A stretch of 64,000 nucleotides of DNA, from NCBI GenBank assembly GCA_023159155.1, contig JAJNNX010000055.1:310001-374000 (forward strand), written 5' to 3'. The translations under genes and the position numbers were made by a program. Below, in pieces: positions 48,149-59,494 of the stretch (position 1 is its first letter; every line of letters starts with the position of its first letter). The stretch is from Ustulina deusta. Taxonomy: Eukaryota; Ascomycota; Sordariomycetes; Xylariales; Xylariaceae. Under the pieces are notes generated by a model. It was not told the origin of the DNA. It made no database searches and worked only from the letters and a program-made list of their open reading frames with translations.

Positions 48149-51100
48149 ATGGCTAGCAATAGCCTAGCCCCGCCTACACTGGCGGTCGACACTCGTGTTC
48201 GTTCGAGGAGCAACACCACCGAAACTATGTTGGAGACTGGTGTTCGTTCAAGGAGCGATACCCTTGAGACCCGAGCCGTCACCCCCGCTGGGTCATTCGT
48301 CTCAAATGTATCAAATCCCTTTCTAACACCTTCCGTCTCAGCCAATCCCTTTCTCACTCCAGCACAATCGGACTGCGGCTCCAGCGTCATAACAGTAGAC
48401 CCCGAGTCAGCGCTGCGTCCTGATCCAGGTACAGAAGCCGATTTCCAGGTTAAGGATAACCCTTTTGCTTTCAGTCCTGGGCAACTGAATAAGTTACTTA
48501 ATCCCAAATCTTTGCTTGCATTCAGAGCGTTGGGTGGACTGGCCGGCATCCAACACGGTCTGCAGACCGATATCAGCACCGGCCTGAGTCTCGACGAGAC
48601 AGCCGTTCGGTCAAGGGTAACCTTCGACCAAGCCACCAAGGGGACGCCCGGCAAATTACAAGGATCGCCAGAACCGAGTTCGAATCCAGACTCACGTGCC
48701 TTTACCGACAGAGTGAGAGTATATGGGAACAACATTTTGCCAGCAAAAAAGGCCACTCCGTTATGGAGACTAATCTGGATTGCCTTCAAAGACAAAGTCA
48801 TCATCCTCTTAGCGATAGCCGCAGTCGTCTCTTTAGCGCTTGGTCTTTACGAAACGTTTGGAGTTAAGCATGAGCCCGGCTCCCCTCCGGCTGTCGACTG
48901 GGTTGAGGGTGTGGCTATCATAATAGCCATTCTTATTGTAACGTTGGTGGGATCACTAAATGATTGGCAAAAGGAACGAGCCTTTGTCAAACTGAATGCA
49001 AAAAAGGAGGACAGGGAGATTAAAGTTATTCGATCCGGAAAATCGTTCATGATCAATGTGCACGATATTCTCGTCGGGGACGTCATACATCTCGAGCCTG
49101 GTGATCTCGTGCCAGTCGATGGTATTTTAATCGATGGCCATGATATAAAATGCGACGAGTCCTCAGCGACGGGAGAATCCGATGCGATTAAAAAGACATC
49201 CGGGGATCAAGTTATGGCTTCTTTAGAATCGGGCAGTGCCAACGCTAAGGGCCTCGATCCTTTCATTATCTCTGGAGCGAAGGTTCTCGAAGGTGTAGGA
49301 ACATTTCTCTGCACATCCGTTGGTATACATTCGAGTTTCGGCAAGATCATGGTTTCTATCCAAGCCGATGTAGAAGCGACACCCTTACAAAAGAAACTAG
49401 AACGTCTCGCCGTTACTATTGCGCAGCTAGGAGCAGGTGCAGCCATTGTCTTGTTCTTCGTTCTCCTGTTTCGTTTCCTTGCTGGGCTGCCTAACGATAC
49501 CCGTTCTCCTCCCCAGAAAGCCGCTAGCTTCCTGGACATTCTCATTGTTGCCGTCACTATCATTGTGGTGGCGGTGCCCGAAGGTTTGCCCCTGGCTGTG
49601 ACCCTCGCCTTGGCCTTCGCCACCCAGCGGTTACTGAAGGAAAACAACCTTGTGCGTGTACTACGCGCTTGTGAGACGATGGGCAACGCCACAACCATCT
49701 GCTCCGACAAGACCGGTACCCTGACCACGAACAGGATGACCGTGGTGGCTGGAACCTTCGGCCAATCGAGTTTCGTCAAACCTGGACACGAGAATGCCAA
49801 GTCCAAGACGGTCTCCCAGTGGGCAGCTGAGCTTCCCCGAAAGACAAAAGATGCATTGGTTCAATCTATAGCTATCAACTCGACCGCATTCGAAGGTGAG
49901 GACGCGGGTAGACTCACCTTTATCGGCTCCAAGACTGAAACCGCCCTTTTGGAATGGGCAAGGGATCATTTTGGAATGCAGTCACTTCCCGAACTCCGTG
50001 CTAACGAACAGACGGTCTACATGATACCTTTTGACTCGACCAAGAAGTGCATGGGTGTGGTCATCAAGGTGGGCTCGCAATATCGGCTTTTAGTCAAGGG
50101 CGCCTCAGAGATCCTCTTAAGCTACTGCAGTAACAAAGCCGACGCCACAACATTAGATGACAGTCCGCTTACAAATGACGACCGTATAGAGTTAACATCG
50201 ACCATCGACCAATATGCTAAAGACTCTCTTCGCACTATCGGTCTCGTGTATCGTGACTATCCTCAATGGCCCCCTTCTCACGCCGAGTTCGAGGATGGTC
50301 ATGTTCAGTTTGCTTCCATACTAAACGATCTCACATGGCTCGGCGTTGTTGGTATTCAGGATCCCGTTAGGCCGGGAGTCCCTGAGGCGGTCCGTCTTGC
50401 CCAGCATGCTGGCGTGGTGGTTCGCATGGTTACTGGAGATAATGCCGCGACAGCACAAGCTATCGCTACTGAGTGTGGTATTTACACAGATGGGCTCATC
50501 CTAGATGGCCCCGCATTTAGAGTTCTTAGCGATGAAGAGATGAACGAGAAGATCCCAAAACTTCAGGTCCTCGCACGCTCATCTCCAGAGGATAAACGGA
50601 TCCTGGTGGCAAAGCTCAAGGCCCTCGGCGAGACTGTTGCTGTTACTGGTGACGGAACAAACGACGCCCCAGCTTTGAAGACGGCAGATGTTGGTTTCTC
50701 GATGGGTGTCTGCGGTACCGAGGTTGCTAAGGAGGCATCTGAGATTGTATTGATGGACGACAATTTTACTTCTATCCTCACAGCTCTAAAATGGGGACGA
50801 GCTGTCAACGACGCGGTTCAGAAGTTCCTTCAGGTAAGAAAGCATCCCCATTATTTTCACAATTATAGGAAGGGGTATTTGGTCGCTCACAATAGAGACA
50901 GTTCCAAGTCACCGTCAATATTACTGCTGTCCTCGTTGCATTTATCTCGGCCGTTGCGAATCCCGACATGAAGTCAGTTCTCACTGCCGTACAGCTCCTG
51001 TGGGTGAACCTCATCATGGACACCTTTGCTGCGCTCGCGCTGGCCACGGATCCTCCCACCGATAAGATTCTTGACCGTCCCCCTCAGCCCAAGAGCTCCC

Positions 51101-51801
51101 CACTAATCACCATTAACATGTGGAAGATGATTATTGGACAAACCATATTCCAGCTTGTTGTGACTTTCGTATTATACTTTGCAGGGAATCAAATCCTGGG
51201 CTATGACCCGAATAACGCCACACAGCAGAAGGAGCTTGATACAATGGTATTTAATACGTTTGTGTGGATGCAAATCTTCAACGAGTTCAACAACCGACGA
51301 CTAGACAATAAGTTTAACATCTTTGAAGGTGTGCATCGCAACAAGTTTTTCATCGGCATCACCATACTCATGGTAGGACTACAAGTCGCAATTATTTTTG
51401 TTGGTGGCACCGCTTTTGAAATTAAACCCATCAACGGCACTCAGTGGGCGATATGTGTGGTATCGGCATTTGTGTGCCTACCATGGGCTATACTAATCCG
51501 CCTGTTCCCTGACGAGTGGTTCGCCATCATCGCGAAGAAGGTCGGTGCGCCATTCGTTGTTGTATATAAGCTCCTACCCAAAGCTTTCCGCAAGATGGCG
51601 TCCATTTTCAGGAGAAACCAACAGGGTGATAAAACGTTACCGAGCCCAGGGGGGGAGCCGGAAAAGACGGCTGCCAGTACATCCGGAGCGGTTATCGTTG
51701 AGCAGGATGCCCCCCCTGAGATTGTTTTGCCTGGGGACCCTAATGAGATACATAGTAATCCCACTATACAAGTCGAGGATTTAGAAAAGGGGCGGGCATG
51801 A
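48149..51801 (+). CDS. PMC1: Vacuolar-type P-type calcium ATPase (PMC1 / NCA-2 family)
   Basis: This P2B Ca2+-ATPase pumps cytosolic Ca2+ into the vacuole or out of the cell. There are two exons, 48149-50833 and 50902-51801, with a 68-nt GTAAGA...CAG intron, giving 1194 aa. All catalytic landmarks are present: the TGES actuator loop, the TM4 motif VAVPEGLPLAVTLALAFAT, the phosphorylated Asp D520 in CSDKTGTLTTN, KGASEILL in the nucleotide domain, and the hinge VTGDGTNDAPALK. Exon 2 supplies the C-terminal spans, opening with FQVTVNITAV and including QLLWVNLIMDTFAALALATDPP. The N-terminal 120 residues are disordered. They contain two copies of a VRSRS-x-T-x-ET repeat (17-26 and 32-41) and three NPF motifs (56, 66, 104), followed by the family's NPKSL...LGGLAG segment. 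The start was moved from an upstream TTG to the ATG at 48149. Confidence 0.94.
48197..48271 (+). repeat. Internal direct repeat in the PMC1 N-terminus
   Basis: Two diverged copies of a GTTCGTTC(A/G)AGGAGC-containing unit encode VRSRS-x-T-x-ET twice, 15 codons apart. This indicates a short tandem duplication within the disordered N-terminal tail. Confidence 0.75.
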
Positions 51802-52728
51802 AATTACAAGACAAACATTCATAGCATTAGACACTTCGCTCACAGCCGTTACAAAATATCATTAACAGCCATTCGCCGACCCATGTGCTAGCAAGTCGCG
51901 TTGTGATAACCACTCGACCAGCTGCGCGAGGTTGTGTCAGCAGCACACATATTCTCTTTTGGTGTTGGTTTGTCGCGGAACAGAGCAGCAGCACTTTACG
52001 CAAAACTATTAAAAATATAATGTTGCCAAGTCAGCTTACCTAGTTTCAGTTGTTTATATATAATCACGGGATGATCACGGTATAATCACGGTAGCAGAGA
52101 AGCAAGGTACTAGCAGGTGCCTCAGATATCTAGGAGAATATGCATGGTTCCTTGGAGCATTTACCACTAAAGATAGTAAGTAGTACTCGGATTTCGGGTA
52201 AGCGACCTTGCGCGACAACGTTGAGGTGGTGCATGGACCAGAACTCCACATATATAGAGTGCGCGATTAAGCAGAGATGTAACTGTGCTTGAAATGCTGG
52301 GTCGGATGCCGGTTGGACTTGGTCGCCCGGCTCTATTCCCGTGTCGCATGGAAAATATGACGAAAGTCCGCGTCGTGTATCACGGTCAATCCGGACTTCG
52401 GATAATGGCCTATGCCGTCCTCGCTTTCGTCCAACTACCGGTCTGGGGAGGAGACTAGTACAAAACAGGAGAAATACGGTGGGGTTCACCCATCCGCATA
52501 CAACATACCCCCAGGAGTGTGAAGCGGCTGTCTTTGGAACTTTACCAATCGGTATCGTCGGCCGAGAACATTCGCGTGTTTGATACCGGCGGCTCTAGTC
52601 CGAAGTCGGCAAATCGAGATGAACTAGACGGTTCGCATATAAATGGAAGGGGACGCTGAAATGGAATACACGGCTTATTATCAAAAACCAAACCTACAAC
52701 TTCACATTTACTTAACACAGATGCAAGT
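51802..52728. other. Intergenic stretch, PMC1 3' flank and P450 promoter
   Basis: Three short ATCACGG-type repeats occur at 52063-52091. No ORF with recognisable features is seen. Confidence 0.55.
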
Positions 52729-54504
52729 ATGGATGTGACACTGGAGCTGCTTAAATCCAACCATCTCTTCTCAGGGGGCATCTTGGGCTTAGTGGTCATT
52801 TTACTGGTGAGATACTCGGGTATAGTTGGTTTATCTGAAAGCAGCTAACATTGGTTACCGCCAGCTCTTTAGTTCACTCTCAGGCGATCCTCTTTCGCAA
52901 GTCCCCGGGCCATGGTATACTAGATGGACTGAGCTCGTGGCAAAGTACTATTGGCTGGCTGGACGCAAGGCGTCCTATATTCACGATCTTCACCTCAAAT
53001 ATGGTATGGTGGCTCCCATCCCATCTGTCTACGGAGTCCCAGCAAAGGGATATCATACTGACTGTTGGTAGGCCCTATTGTTCGAGTCGGCCCTCGTGAG
53101 GTATACATTGCGGATCCAAAGGCTATTCAGAATATCTTCAAAATAAAGAATGAATTCCCCAAATCACAATGGTACCTGGATTTTGTTCCCTTTATTCAGA
53201 CAGTCTTCAATACGCCAGACATTGCTTTACATAGGCGCTTCAGGAGATTACTCTCGTCACCACTCTCCGAGTCGGGCCTTAAGACTTTCTTGCCGCAGAT
53301 CGAATACAAAGTCGACCTTGCCATACGGGGGATGGAAGAAGAATACAAGACTCGCGGCGCTGCCGACGTCTATAAGTGGTGGTTTTTTATGGCCACTGAT
53401 GTCATTGGCGAGCTAAGCTTCGGAGTTTCGTTTCGTATGCTCGAGAGTGGAAAGGTCAGTGTTCAACAGCTATGCCTCGAGGAGCGTGGCGACGGTCAAT
53501 GAAGCTCCAACTAACTCGTCGCAGGTCAATCAATATATTACTGACTTACAGAGTGTTGGTAAATTCGCGTCATATCGAAGTGCCTTTCCCTCCCTCTTCC
53601 GGCTCTCCACGCGCTTTGGGATCCCATTACCCGTATTCTCGAAAGCTCAGACGTATACCAAGCGCATACGCGACTATTCCACAGAGTCCCTGAACCGCCA
53701 CAGAGCTCTTGTAGAAAAAGAGGGCCCCGATGCCAGACCGACCGTCTTTGCCAAGCTCTATAAGGCCCAGGGTGACGCGAGCATCTCCCTGGATGAGGTA
53801 CGGAACAATGCGCAGTCCTATATTGTTGCCGGAACCGATACCACCTCGAACACTCTGTCTTATCTAGTCTGGTCTGTGTGTCGTGATCCTGAAATCAAGT
53901 CTCGGCTGGTGAAGGAACTCGAAGTGCTTCCGGACGGCTTCACTTACGAGGACCTGCGACAAGTGCAGCCGTCATATCTTGAACATGTTATCGACGAGAC
54001 TCTCCGGAGGTTCCCAGCTGCTCCCTCTGGGCTGCCGAGGGAGGTGCCCGAAGGAGGGGCCGAGTTGTGTGGTTATCATATTCCAGCCGGATATACAGTG
54101 ACGACACAAAATTACAGTCTTCACCGTGATGTTAACGCGTTTCCGGATCCCGAAAAGTTTGATCCATCACGATGGGAGAATCCGACACTAGCTATGAAAG
54201 ATGCATTTATGCCTTTCGGTGGCGGCTCGAGAAGTGAGTGACTAAGCTTTTTTGTGACCCCTTCTGAAATAGAATGTGTCTTCACAGCGAAAGAATTGTT
54301 CTGGTTTGGCTGCTAACCGACCTAGTATGTATCGGGTTACATCTCGCGAAAATTGAACTTCGATTGGGGGCGGCTCGGTTCTTCAAAGCTTTTCCCCATG
54401 CCACACTGTCGTCTCTTGAAGGCATGAGCGACGAAGACATGTTTCCGGAGCTGTTTTTCTTGATCAGTCCTCAGGGACATCGCTGCCTGATGGATCTCCA
54501 TTAG
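52729..54504 (+). CDS. Cytochrome P450 monooxygenase (second, five exons)
   Basis: This is a haem monooxygenase of unknown substrate. There are five exons: 52729-52806, 52865-53003, 53072-53454, 53525-54233 and 54326-54504, giving 495 aa. Exon 1 encodes a membrane anchor (GGILGLVVILL). The hinge VPGPWYTRW and the early P450 strand GPIVRVGPREVYIADP follow. The I-helix is VAGTDTTSNTL, the K-helix E-x-x-R is ETLRRFP, and the PERF-like region is FDPSRWEN. The haem loop is completed only by splicing: PFGGGSR at the end of exon 4 joins ICIGLHLA in exon 5. Without that splice the gene looks truncated. All splice phases agree. It resembles fungal P450s of the pisatin demethylase/benzoate hydroxylase type, but the family is not certain. 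No biosynthetic core enzyme is nearby. Confidence 0.9.
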
Positions 54505-55994
54505 GCCTCCTCCCGGTCGAGAACTTATGGCCCACCTACCCAAAATGATTCTCAGAACTACCATGGCACAAGTTTTCACGGTCATAAAAATTGTGATTTA
54601 TCGTTCATTCCATGTATATATGCTAGGACTGATGAGATATGCCTTGTATAAAGGTGACCGGTCCAGCAGCGCGGGCATTAGGTGATGGGTTCGACATAAC
54701 GTCAACGAAGTATAGACATCCATGGGCAAATTGCATATTGTTTTGGAGGAATGATAAGCCGTGTTGATAAAATAAATTATGTACCACGCTAATTGGGATA
54801 CTGACATTCGTCATTGGTGAAATGGATCTGAAAATATCTCGCATCAAGCTACGAATCAATATGTCAATTGAAATGGTCTCTTCGAGTGGCGTTATGAACA
54901 GGCGGATGGGCATATATTCAGCGGCGAGATGCTAGACTCGTGTAGGGAAAATGCCTGTGACTATTGACTCTTGTAAATTACATCTACGTTCCAAGGTCTG
55001 GCCCAGCAGGTAAATGTAGATGTTATTAACAACATTGCTTCCACTTTGCTCGAGGAAATAGGCAAAGACCAAGTGAAACTAATATCATGGATAAGTTAGC
55101 TATCTGCTTATACGAACATAGTGGTCCACAGAACTCGGGCTCGCATGTGGGCTTGATATTCCGCCAAAGGAAGCGGGTTCCTCTGAATCAAACAAACAGA
55201 TCCAACACAGGCGTTGTTATGGTAAGTAATTACCTAGAGCCTTCGGGTGTCGAGTTCGAAGAGCTGGAAAACCTCCGACGTTCTAATTCCATCGATTAGG
55301 CACAGAGGCAACTACGAGGTATAACCTCAGAGCTTTATATTTACAATCTAATATAAGGCAAGCGCAAGTATTCACATTTTAGCATAAATTGGCGGATTCC
55401 AGAACTGCGAATGTTCGTGAGAGGATCAGGTCAAGCCACGCTCACGAGCTGGTATTACGTGTGCAGGAATGAAGAACTGCCTAGAGGACAAAAACACCGG
55501 AACGGACGAGTTATGGACCACCTAGGTGGCCATAGCATCCAGCGAGGCGACATCAAATTAATTGCTTGTAGCAATAATACCTATGGCATGTCAAAAAGCC
55601 AAGAAATTCTGGTGAATGATTGGGATGAAAAATACTCGATGCCAATAGTGAAGGGGCTGGTTGCATGGTTATGGTCGCGTGTAATTACTTTTTCATCAGA
55701 CCCTTGTTAACTCGTGGTTCCCCCCTGAATGTGTGGGGAATGATGTGCTAGGTTAGGATAGGTAGGTATTTTATTGCCGAGGTTGGCCGTTTCAAGAAAC
55801 CCATTTGCTCACATGAGGCACCATCAGCCTGTCTATCTATCTACCTCTGCATCTGTTTTCCTTGGAACAATTCATACGAGCAACTTTGATCGCAACTTTC
55901 TGGTAGCTCTTGCTGAAACCAATCAAACTGCCCTACCTCCAGCGAGAGTGAAATAAGGCATATCCTTTACACGTGATCCTTGCCACAAGAGAAA
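54505..55994. other. Intergenic stretch upstream of the MaoC gene
   Basis: Small ORFs at 55087-55299 and 55411-55710 have no recognisable features. The proximal part contains a CCGAGG hexamer (listed separately) and, just before it, a TAGGTTAGGATAGGTAGGTA stretch. Confidence 0.5.
55777..55782 (-). promoter_or_regulatory. CCGAGG (CCTCGG on -), candidate FarA/FarB site
   Basis: The reverse complement of the fatty-acid-response hexamer lies about 213 bp upstream of the ATG of the PTS1 hydratase. The distance nearly equals that of the CCTCGG box upstream of the thiolase. It is a candidate only, since a hexamer can occur by chance. Confidence 0.4.
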
Positions 55995-57066
55995 ATGCGT
56001 CTCGGTGATCGACCTGTAAAGCGAGCGGGTGGCCGCTATGACAATGTCGACTTTCGCAAAGCCGTTGGACATAAGTTTCGTCCGATAAAATGCGCATATA
56101 ACCGCCGTGATGTATTGCTCTTCGTAAGTTCCCACAGCCTAGCCTTTCTTGGCCTGCTGACTTGCTTCAATTGATGGCGAAATAAGTCATGCTTTCTTTC
56201 ACTAACACCTAGGTGGCTGGGCACAGGCAAACGCAATTGGCGTGCAAGCCGATGAAAAACACTTTCTGTACGAGCTACACCCACGCTTCGCCGCGTTCCC
56301 AACGTTCCCCATCAATCTTGCGTTCAAGCAAACAGACCAGGATGTGTTCGATTTTGTTGCACGCACGACATCGGAGCCCGTGCCAGGCATGCCACCGTTT
56401 GATGCGCAACGCTCTGTGGATGGCGAGCGGGGCATTGAGATGTTAAAACCGATTCCGACGAGTTCGGCGGGGCTAGACCTCGAGATCCATAGCAAAGTCG
56501 TCGGCGCGTATGACAAGGGAGGCGCCATGATCTCTGAGCAGGAGCACGAGTTGGTGGATGTCAAGACGGGAACGGTCTATGTCAAAATGACCAGCACAGC
56601 ATTTGGCATGGGGCAGGGCGGGTATGGAGGTCCCAAGGGCCCCGGCAAGCCCGCTGTCAAGATGCCCGCCCGCCAGCCGGACGCTGTGCACGCGTATAAG
56701 ACGACACCGGAGACGGCGCTGCTGTATCGATTGTGCGGCGACTACAACCCGATGCACGCCGATGATGACTTTGGCAGGCGCGCAGGCTTTCAAGGTGCCA
56801 TTCTGCAGGGCCTAGGCACTTGGAATATTGCAGCGCATGGGCTCCTAAGGGGGGTAGCCGATTCTGATCCTGCGAGGCTCAAGGCGTTTGGGGCAAGATT
56901 CAAGAGCGTCGTCTACCCCGGTGACGAGTTGGAGACGTGGATCTGGAAGACTAGCTCTGACGGTGGATTCGACAACTACGTTTTCGAGACGATTGTGAAG
57001 GACGATGGCAGAGTTGCGCTCTCGAACGGTTATGCAAAGATCAAACAGCAGAGTAGCAAGTTGTAA
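55995..57066 (+). CDS. Peroxisomal MaoC-like enoyl-CoA hydratase 2 (PTS1)
   Basis: This is a double hot-dog hydratase that adds water to trans-2-enoyl-CoA in the peroxisome. There are two exons, 55995-56123 and 56227-57066, with a 103-nt GTAAGT...CAG intron, giving 322 aa. The splice restores the family N-terminal strand: RRDVLLF joins ANAIGVQADEKHFLYELHP. The catalytic hydratase-2 motif is intact (YRLCGDYNPMHAD; D215, N217, H220). The usual following motif PILHGL reads AILQGL here, so a conserved His is replaced by Gln. A Gly/Pro-rich linker joins the two hot-dog halves. The protein ends in Ser-Lys-Leu, a textbook PTS1. It is a single-domain protein, unlike the multifunctional FOX2 enzyme. 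An upstream CCGAGG box suggests regulation by fatty acids. The gene is the last before the AT-rich block. Confidence 0.9.
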
Positions 57067-57470
57067 TCGGCATTAAGATCCAATCATAATAATTATTATT
57101 GCCTCTCATTCCACGTTGGCGTTTCTATCTCACAGAGTATGGGCATCTCGAGTCTCGATTAGAAGTGTGAAGAATACCACCTCGGTTTCTTTTATTCCTG
57201 TAAGCCGCCAGGCCCTCGGCGGTATTCTTGCTCTTGAGCATATTATTCTCTGCCCATAACTCCTGGACTCTCATTGTGGCTTTACTGATGCCGGTTTCCC
57301 AGGCCTCGCGGGCTGCTAGGCGCGATATGATTGGTTGGTTGGTTGGTTGGTTGGTTGGTGAATTTAATGCCGGGGGAAGACCTATTGTCTTCATGCTTCC
57401 TAGGGGCTTGCGGCGTGCGAGGCTACCTAAACTATCTATCCTATAACTTTGCGGAAAGATATTCTAGTAT
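57067..57470. other. Transition stretch before the AT-rich block
   Basis: This is the 3' flank of the MaoC gene at ordinary composition. It includes a (TTGG)n microsatellite (57331-57359), after which the base composition collapses to A/T at about 57,450-57,480. Confidence 0.7.
57331..57359 (+). repeat. (TTGG)n microsatellite
   Basis: Seven tandem TTGG units lie about 100 bp before the edge of the AT-rich block. Confidence 0.85.
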
Positions 57471-59367
57471 ATAAAATATTTTATAAATCTAATCTATAAG
57501 TATAACTATATAATAATTAAACTATTTTTATTAGCTTTGTTTTTTAAGCTTATGTTTAATATTATATAATTATAATTAGATTTTTTTTTAAAATAAACTA
57601 AAATTTATATTATTATTATTATTAAATTAATCCGCTATACTACTAAGTAGCACAACTATTTTTTTTATTTAATCTTATAAATAAAAACTATGCTTAGAAA
57701 GCTTTTTGCTTAATTAGCTAAGGGTTTATTGTTATTAATTAAATAAAATATTTATATATCAAGCTTTATATTATATACTAAGTTCTAATATTTAATTAAT
57801 TAAAAAAAATTTAAAGAAAGGTTTTTTTAAAAGCTAGTATTTCTTACTATTTCTAAATAGCTCTTTAGCTAACCTTTAAATATTAAAAAAAAATCTTTTT
57901 AATAGCTATTTTATATAATATATTAAATCTATAACGTTTTTTATATTATAGCAAATAATATAACTTTTTCTAGTTTTATTTTATTTTGACTGCTAAGTTA
58001 TATATAACAAGCCTTTTTATATTAAAAAGCTAATAAATAAAAATTTAAATTTTTTTTAAAATTATTTATAACTATTAAAACTTTTTTATAAAATTTTAAT
58101 ATTTTAAATACTAGCTAGCTTTTTAATATTTTTATTATTAATCAATAATTTATAGTTTAATATAATATAAACTACTGTTTTTTTATTAGGAATATATTTA
58201 AAAAAAAAAATAAAGTAGCTAGAAATTCTATATCAATAATAAAAAACCTAGAAGTTAATCTTTTTAATATATATTTAACAAATTATTATAGCTTTGTAAT
58301 ATAAAAAACCTTTATAATATTTTGTTATATTTTTTCTAATAATTTTTTTTAAATAATAAAATAACTTTATTTAAAAAAATATAATTAAAACTATTTTATT
58401 AGCTAGTTGTTTTAAAGCATTATATTAAATATTTAATCATTTATTTACTAGTTCTAGCGGTTAAAGGTCTTTTTTAATATAATAAAGCATATTTATAACT
58501 ATTTTTTTGTTTATTATATTGTTATATTTTTGTAGTATAGATTATATTAGCGATTTTTTTAATAGCTGCTATAATAGTTTTAGTAAAAAATATATTAATA
58601 GTTAGCTTTTAAAAACTACAGCTTTATTATTTAAATATAAATTTAAAAATAAAAATTTTAATTTTGTTTTAATATATTATATTAAAATAGCTTTATATAT
58701 TTTTACTACTTTATATAAATAAGCTTTTTAATAGCTTTTAAATTATTAAGCAATTTTTTTAAAAAGTTTATATTAAATAAATATTTTATATATTAATATA
58801 TTTTTTATTATAATTATATAGAACTACTAAACTTTAACTATATTAATGCTTTAAATTAAGTTTTTTAGTTTTAATAAGCATAACTATAGATATATTAGCT
58901 ATAGCTATAAATATGTTTATTATATCTATAAATAAATAAACATGCTTATAATTTTATACTTAGAAAAAAAAATTATTTATTTATATATTATATAATAATT
59001 ATTATTTTTAATAAGTAATTAAATTGCTATAATAAGTAGTGCTTACTTACTAACCCAACCTTTTAATTTTTATGTTATAGAAAGCACATATATTTAGGCT
59101 TATTAAACTATTTATTACTAATAAGATTTTAATAAAGTTATGCCTTAAAAAAGTTTAAGTAGTAATATTAAAGTTAAACTTAACTATAATACTTTTATAT
59201 TTAGCTTAATATAAGCAGAGTTAATAAATTGCTATACTTTGGTTATTAACCTAAGTTTAAATAACTATTATAGCTAAGTTTAGTAACTAAATAGTTATGC
59301 TTTAACTTTTAATTTTTTATTAGTTTAAGCCCTAGTAACTATATAGCAATACAAAACAAAAAAAAAA

Positions 59368-59494
59368 CATCAAATATTTTAGCCCTGCTTTAAAAATAAT
59401 AATTATTACTTGCTATGCTATAAAAAAAAACATAAAATACTTTAGCCCTGCTTTAAAAATAATAATTATTACTTGCTATGCTATAAAAAAAAAC
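59368..59494 (+). repeat. Tandem repeat, period 63 bp, about two copies
   Basis: The word AGCCCTGCTT occurs at 59381 and again at 59444. It is followed in both copies by the same AT-rich text through TTGCTATGCTATA. The near-identity of the copies inside otherwise scrambled DNA suggests a young duplication, made after most of the mutation. Confidence 0.85.

Noticed and set aside
54234..54325. Apparent truncation of the second P450 just before its haem cysteine
   Set aside because: The stop lies inside a normal GTGAGT...TAG intron. Splicing restores FGGGSR plus ICIGLHLA, so the gene is intact.
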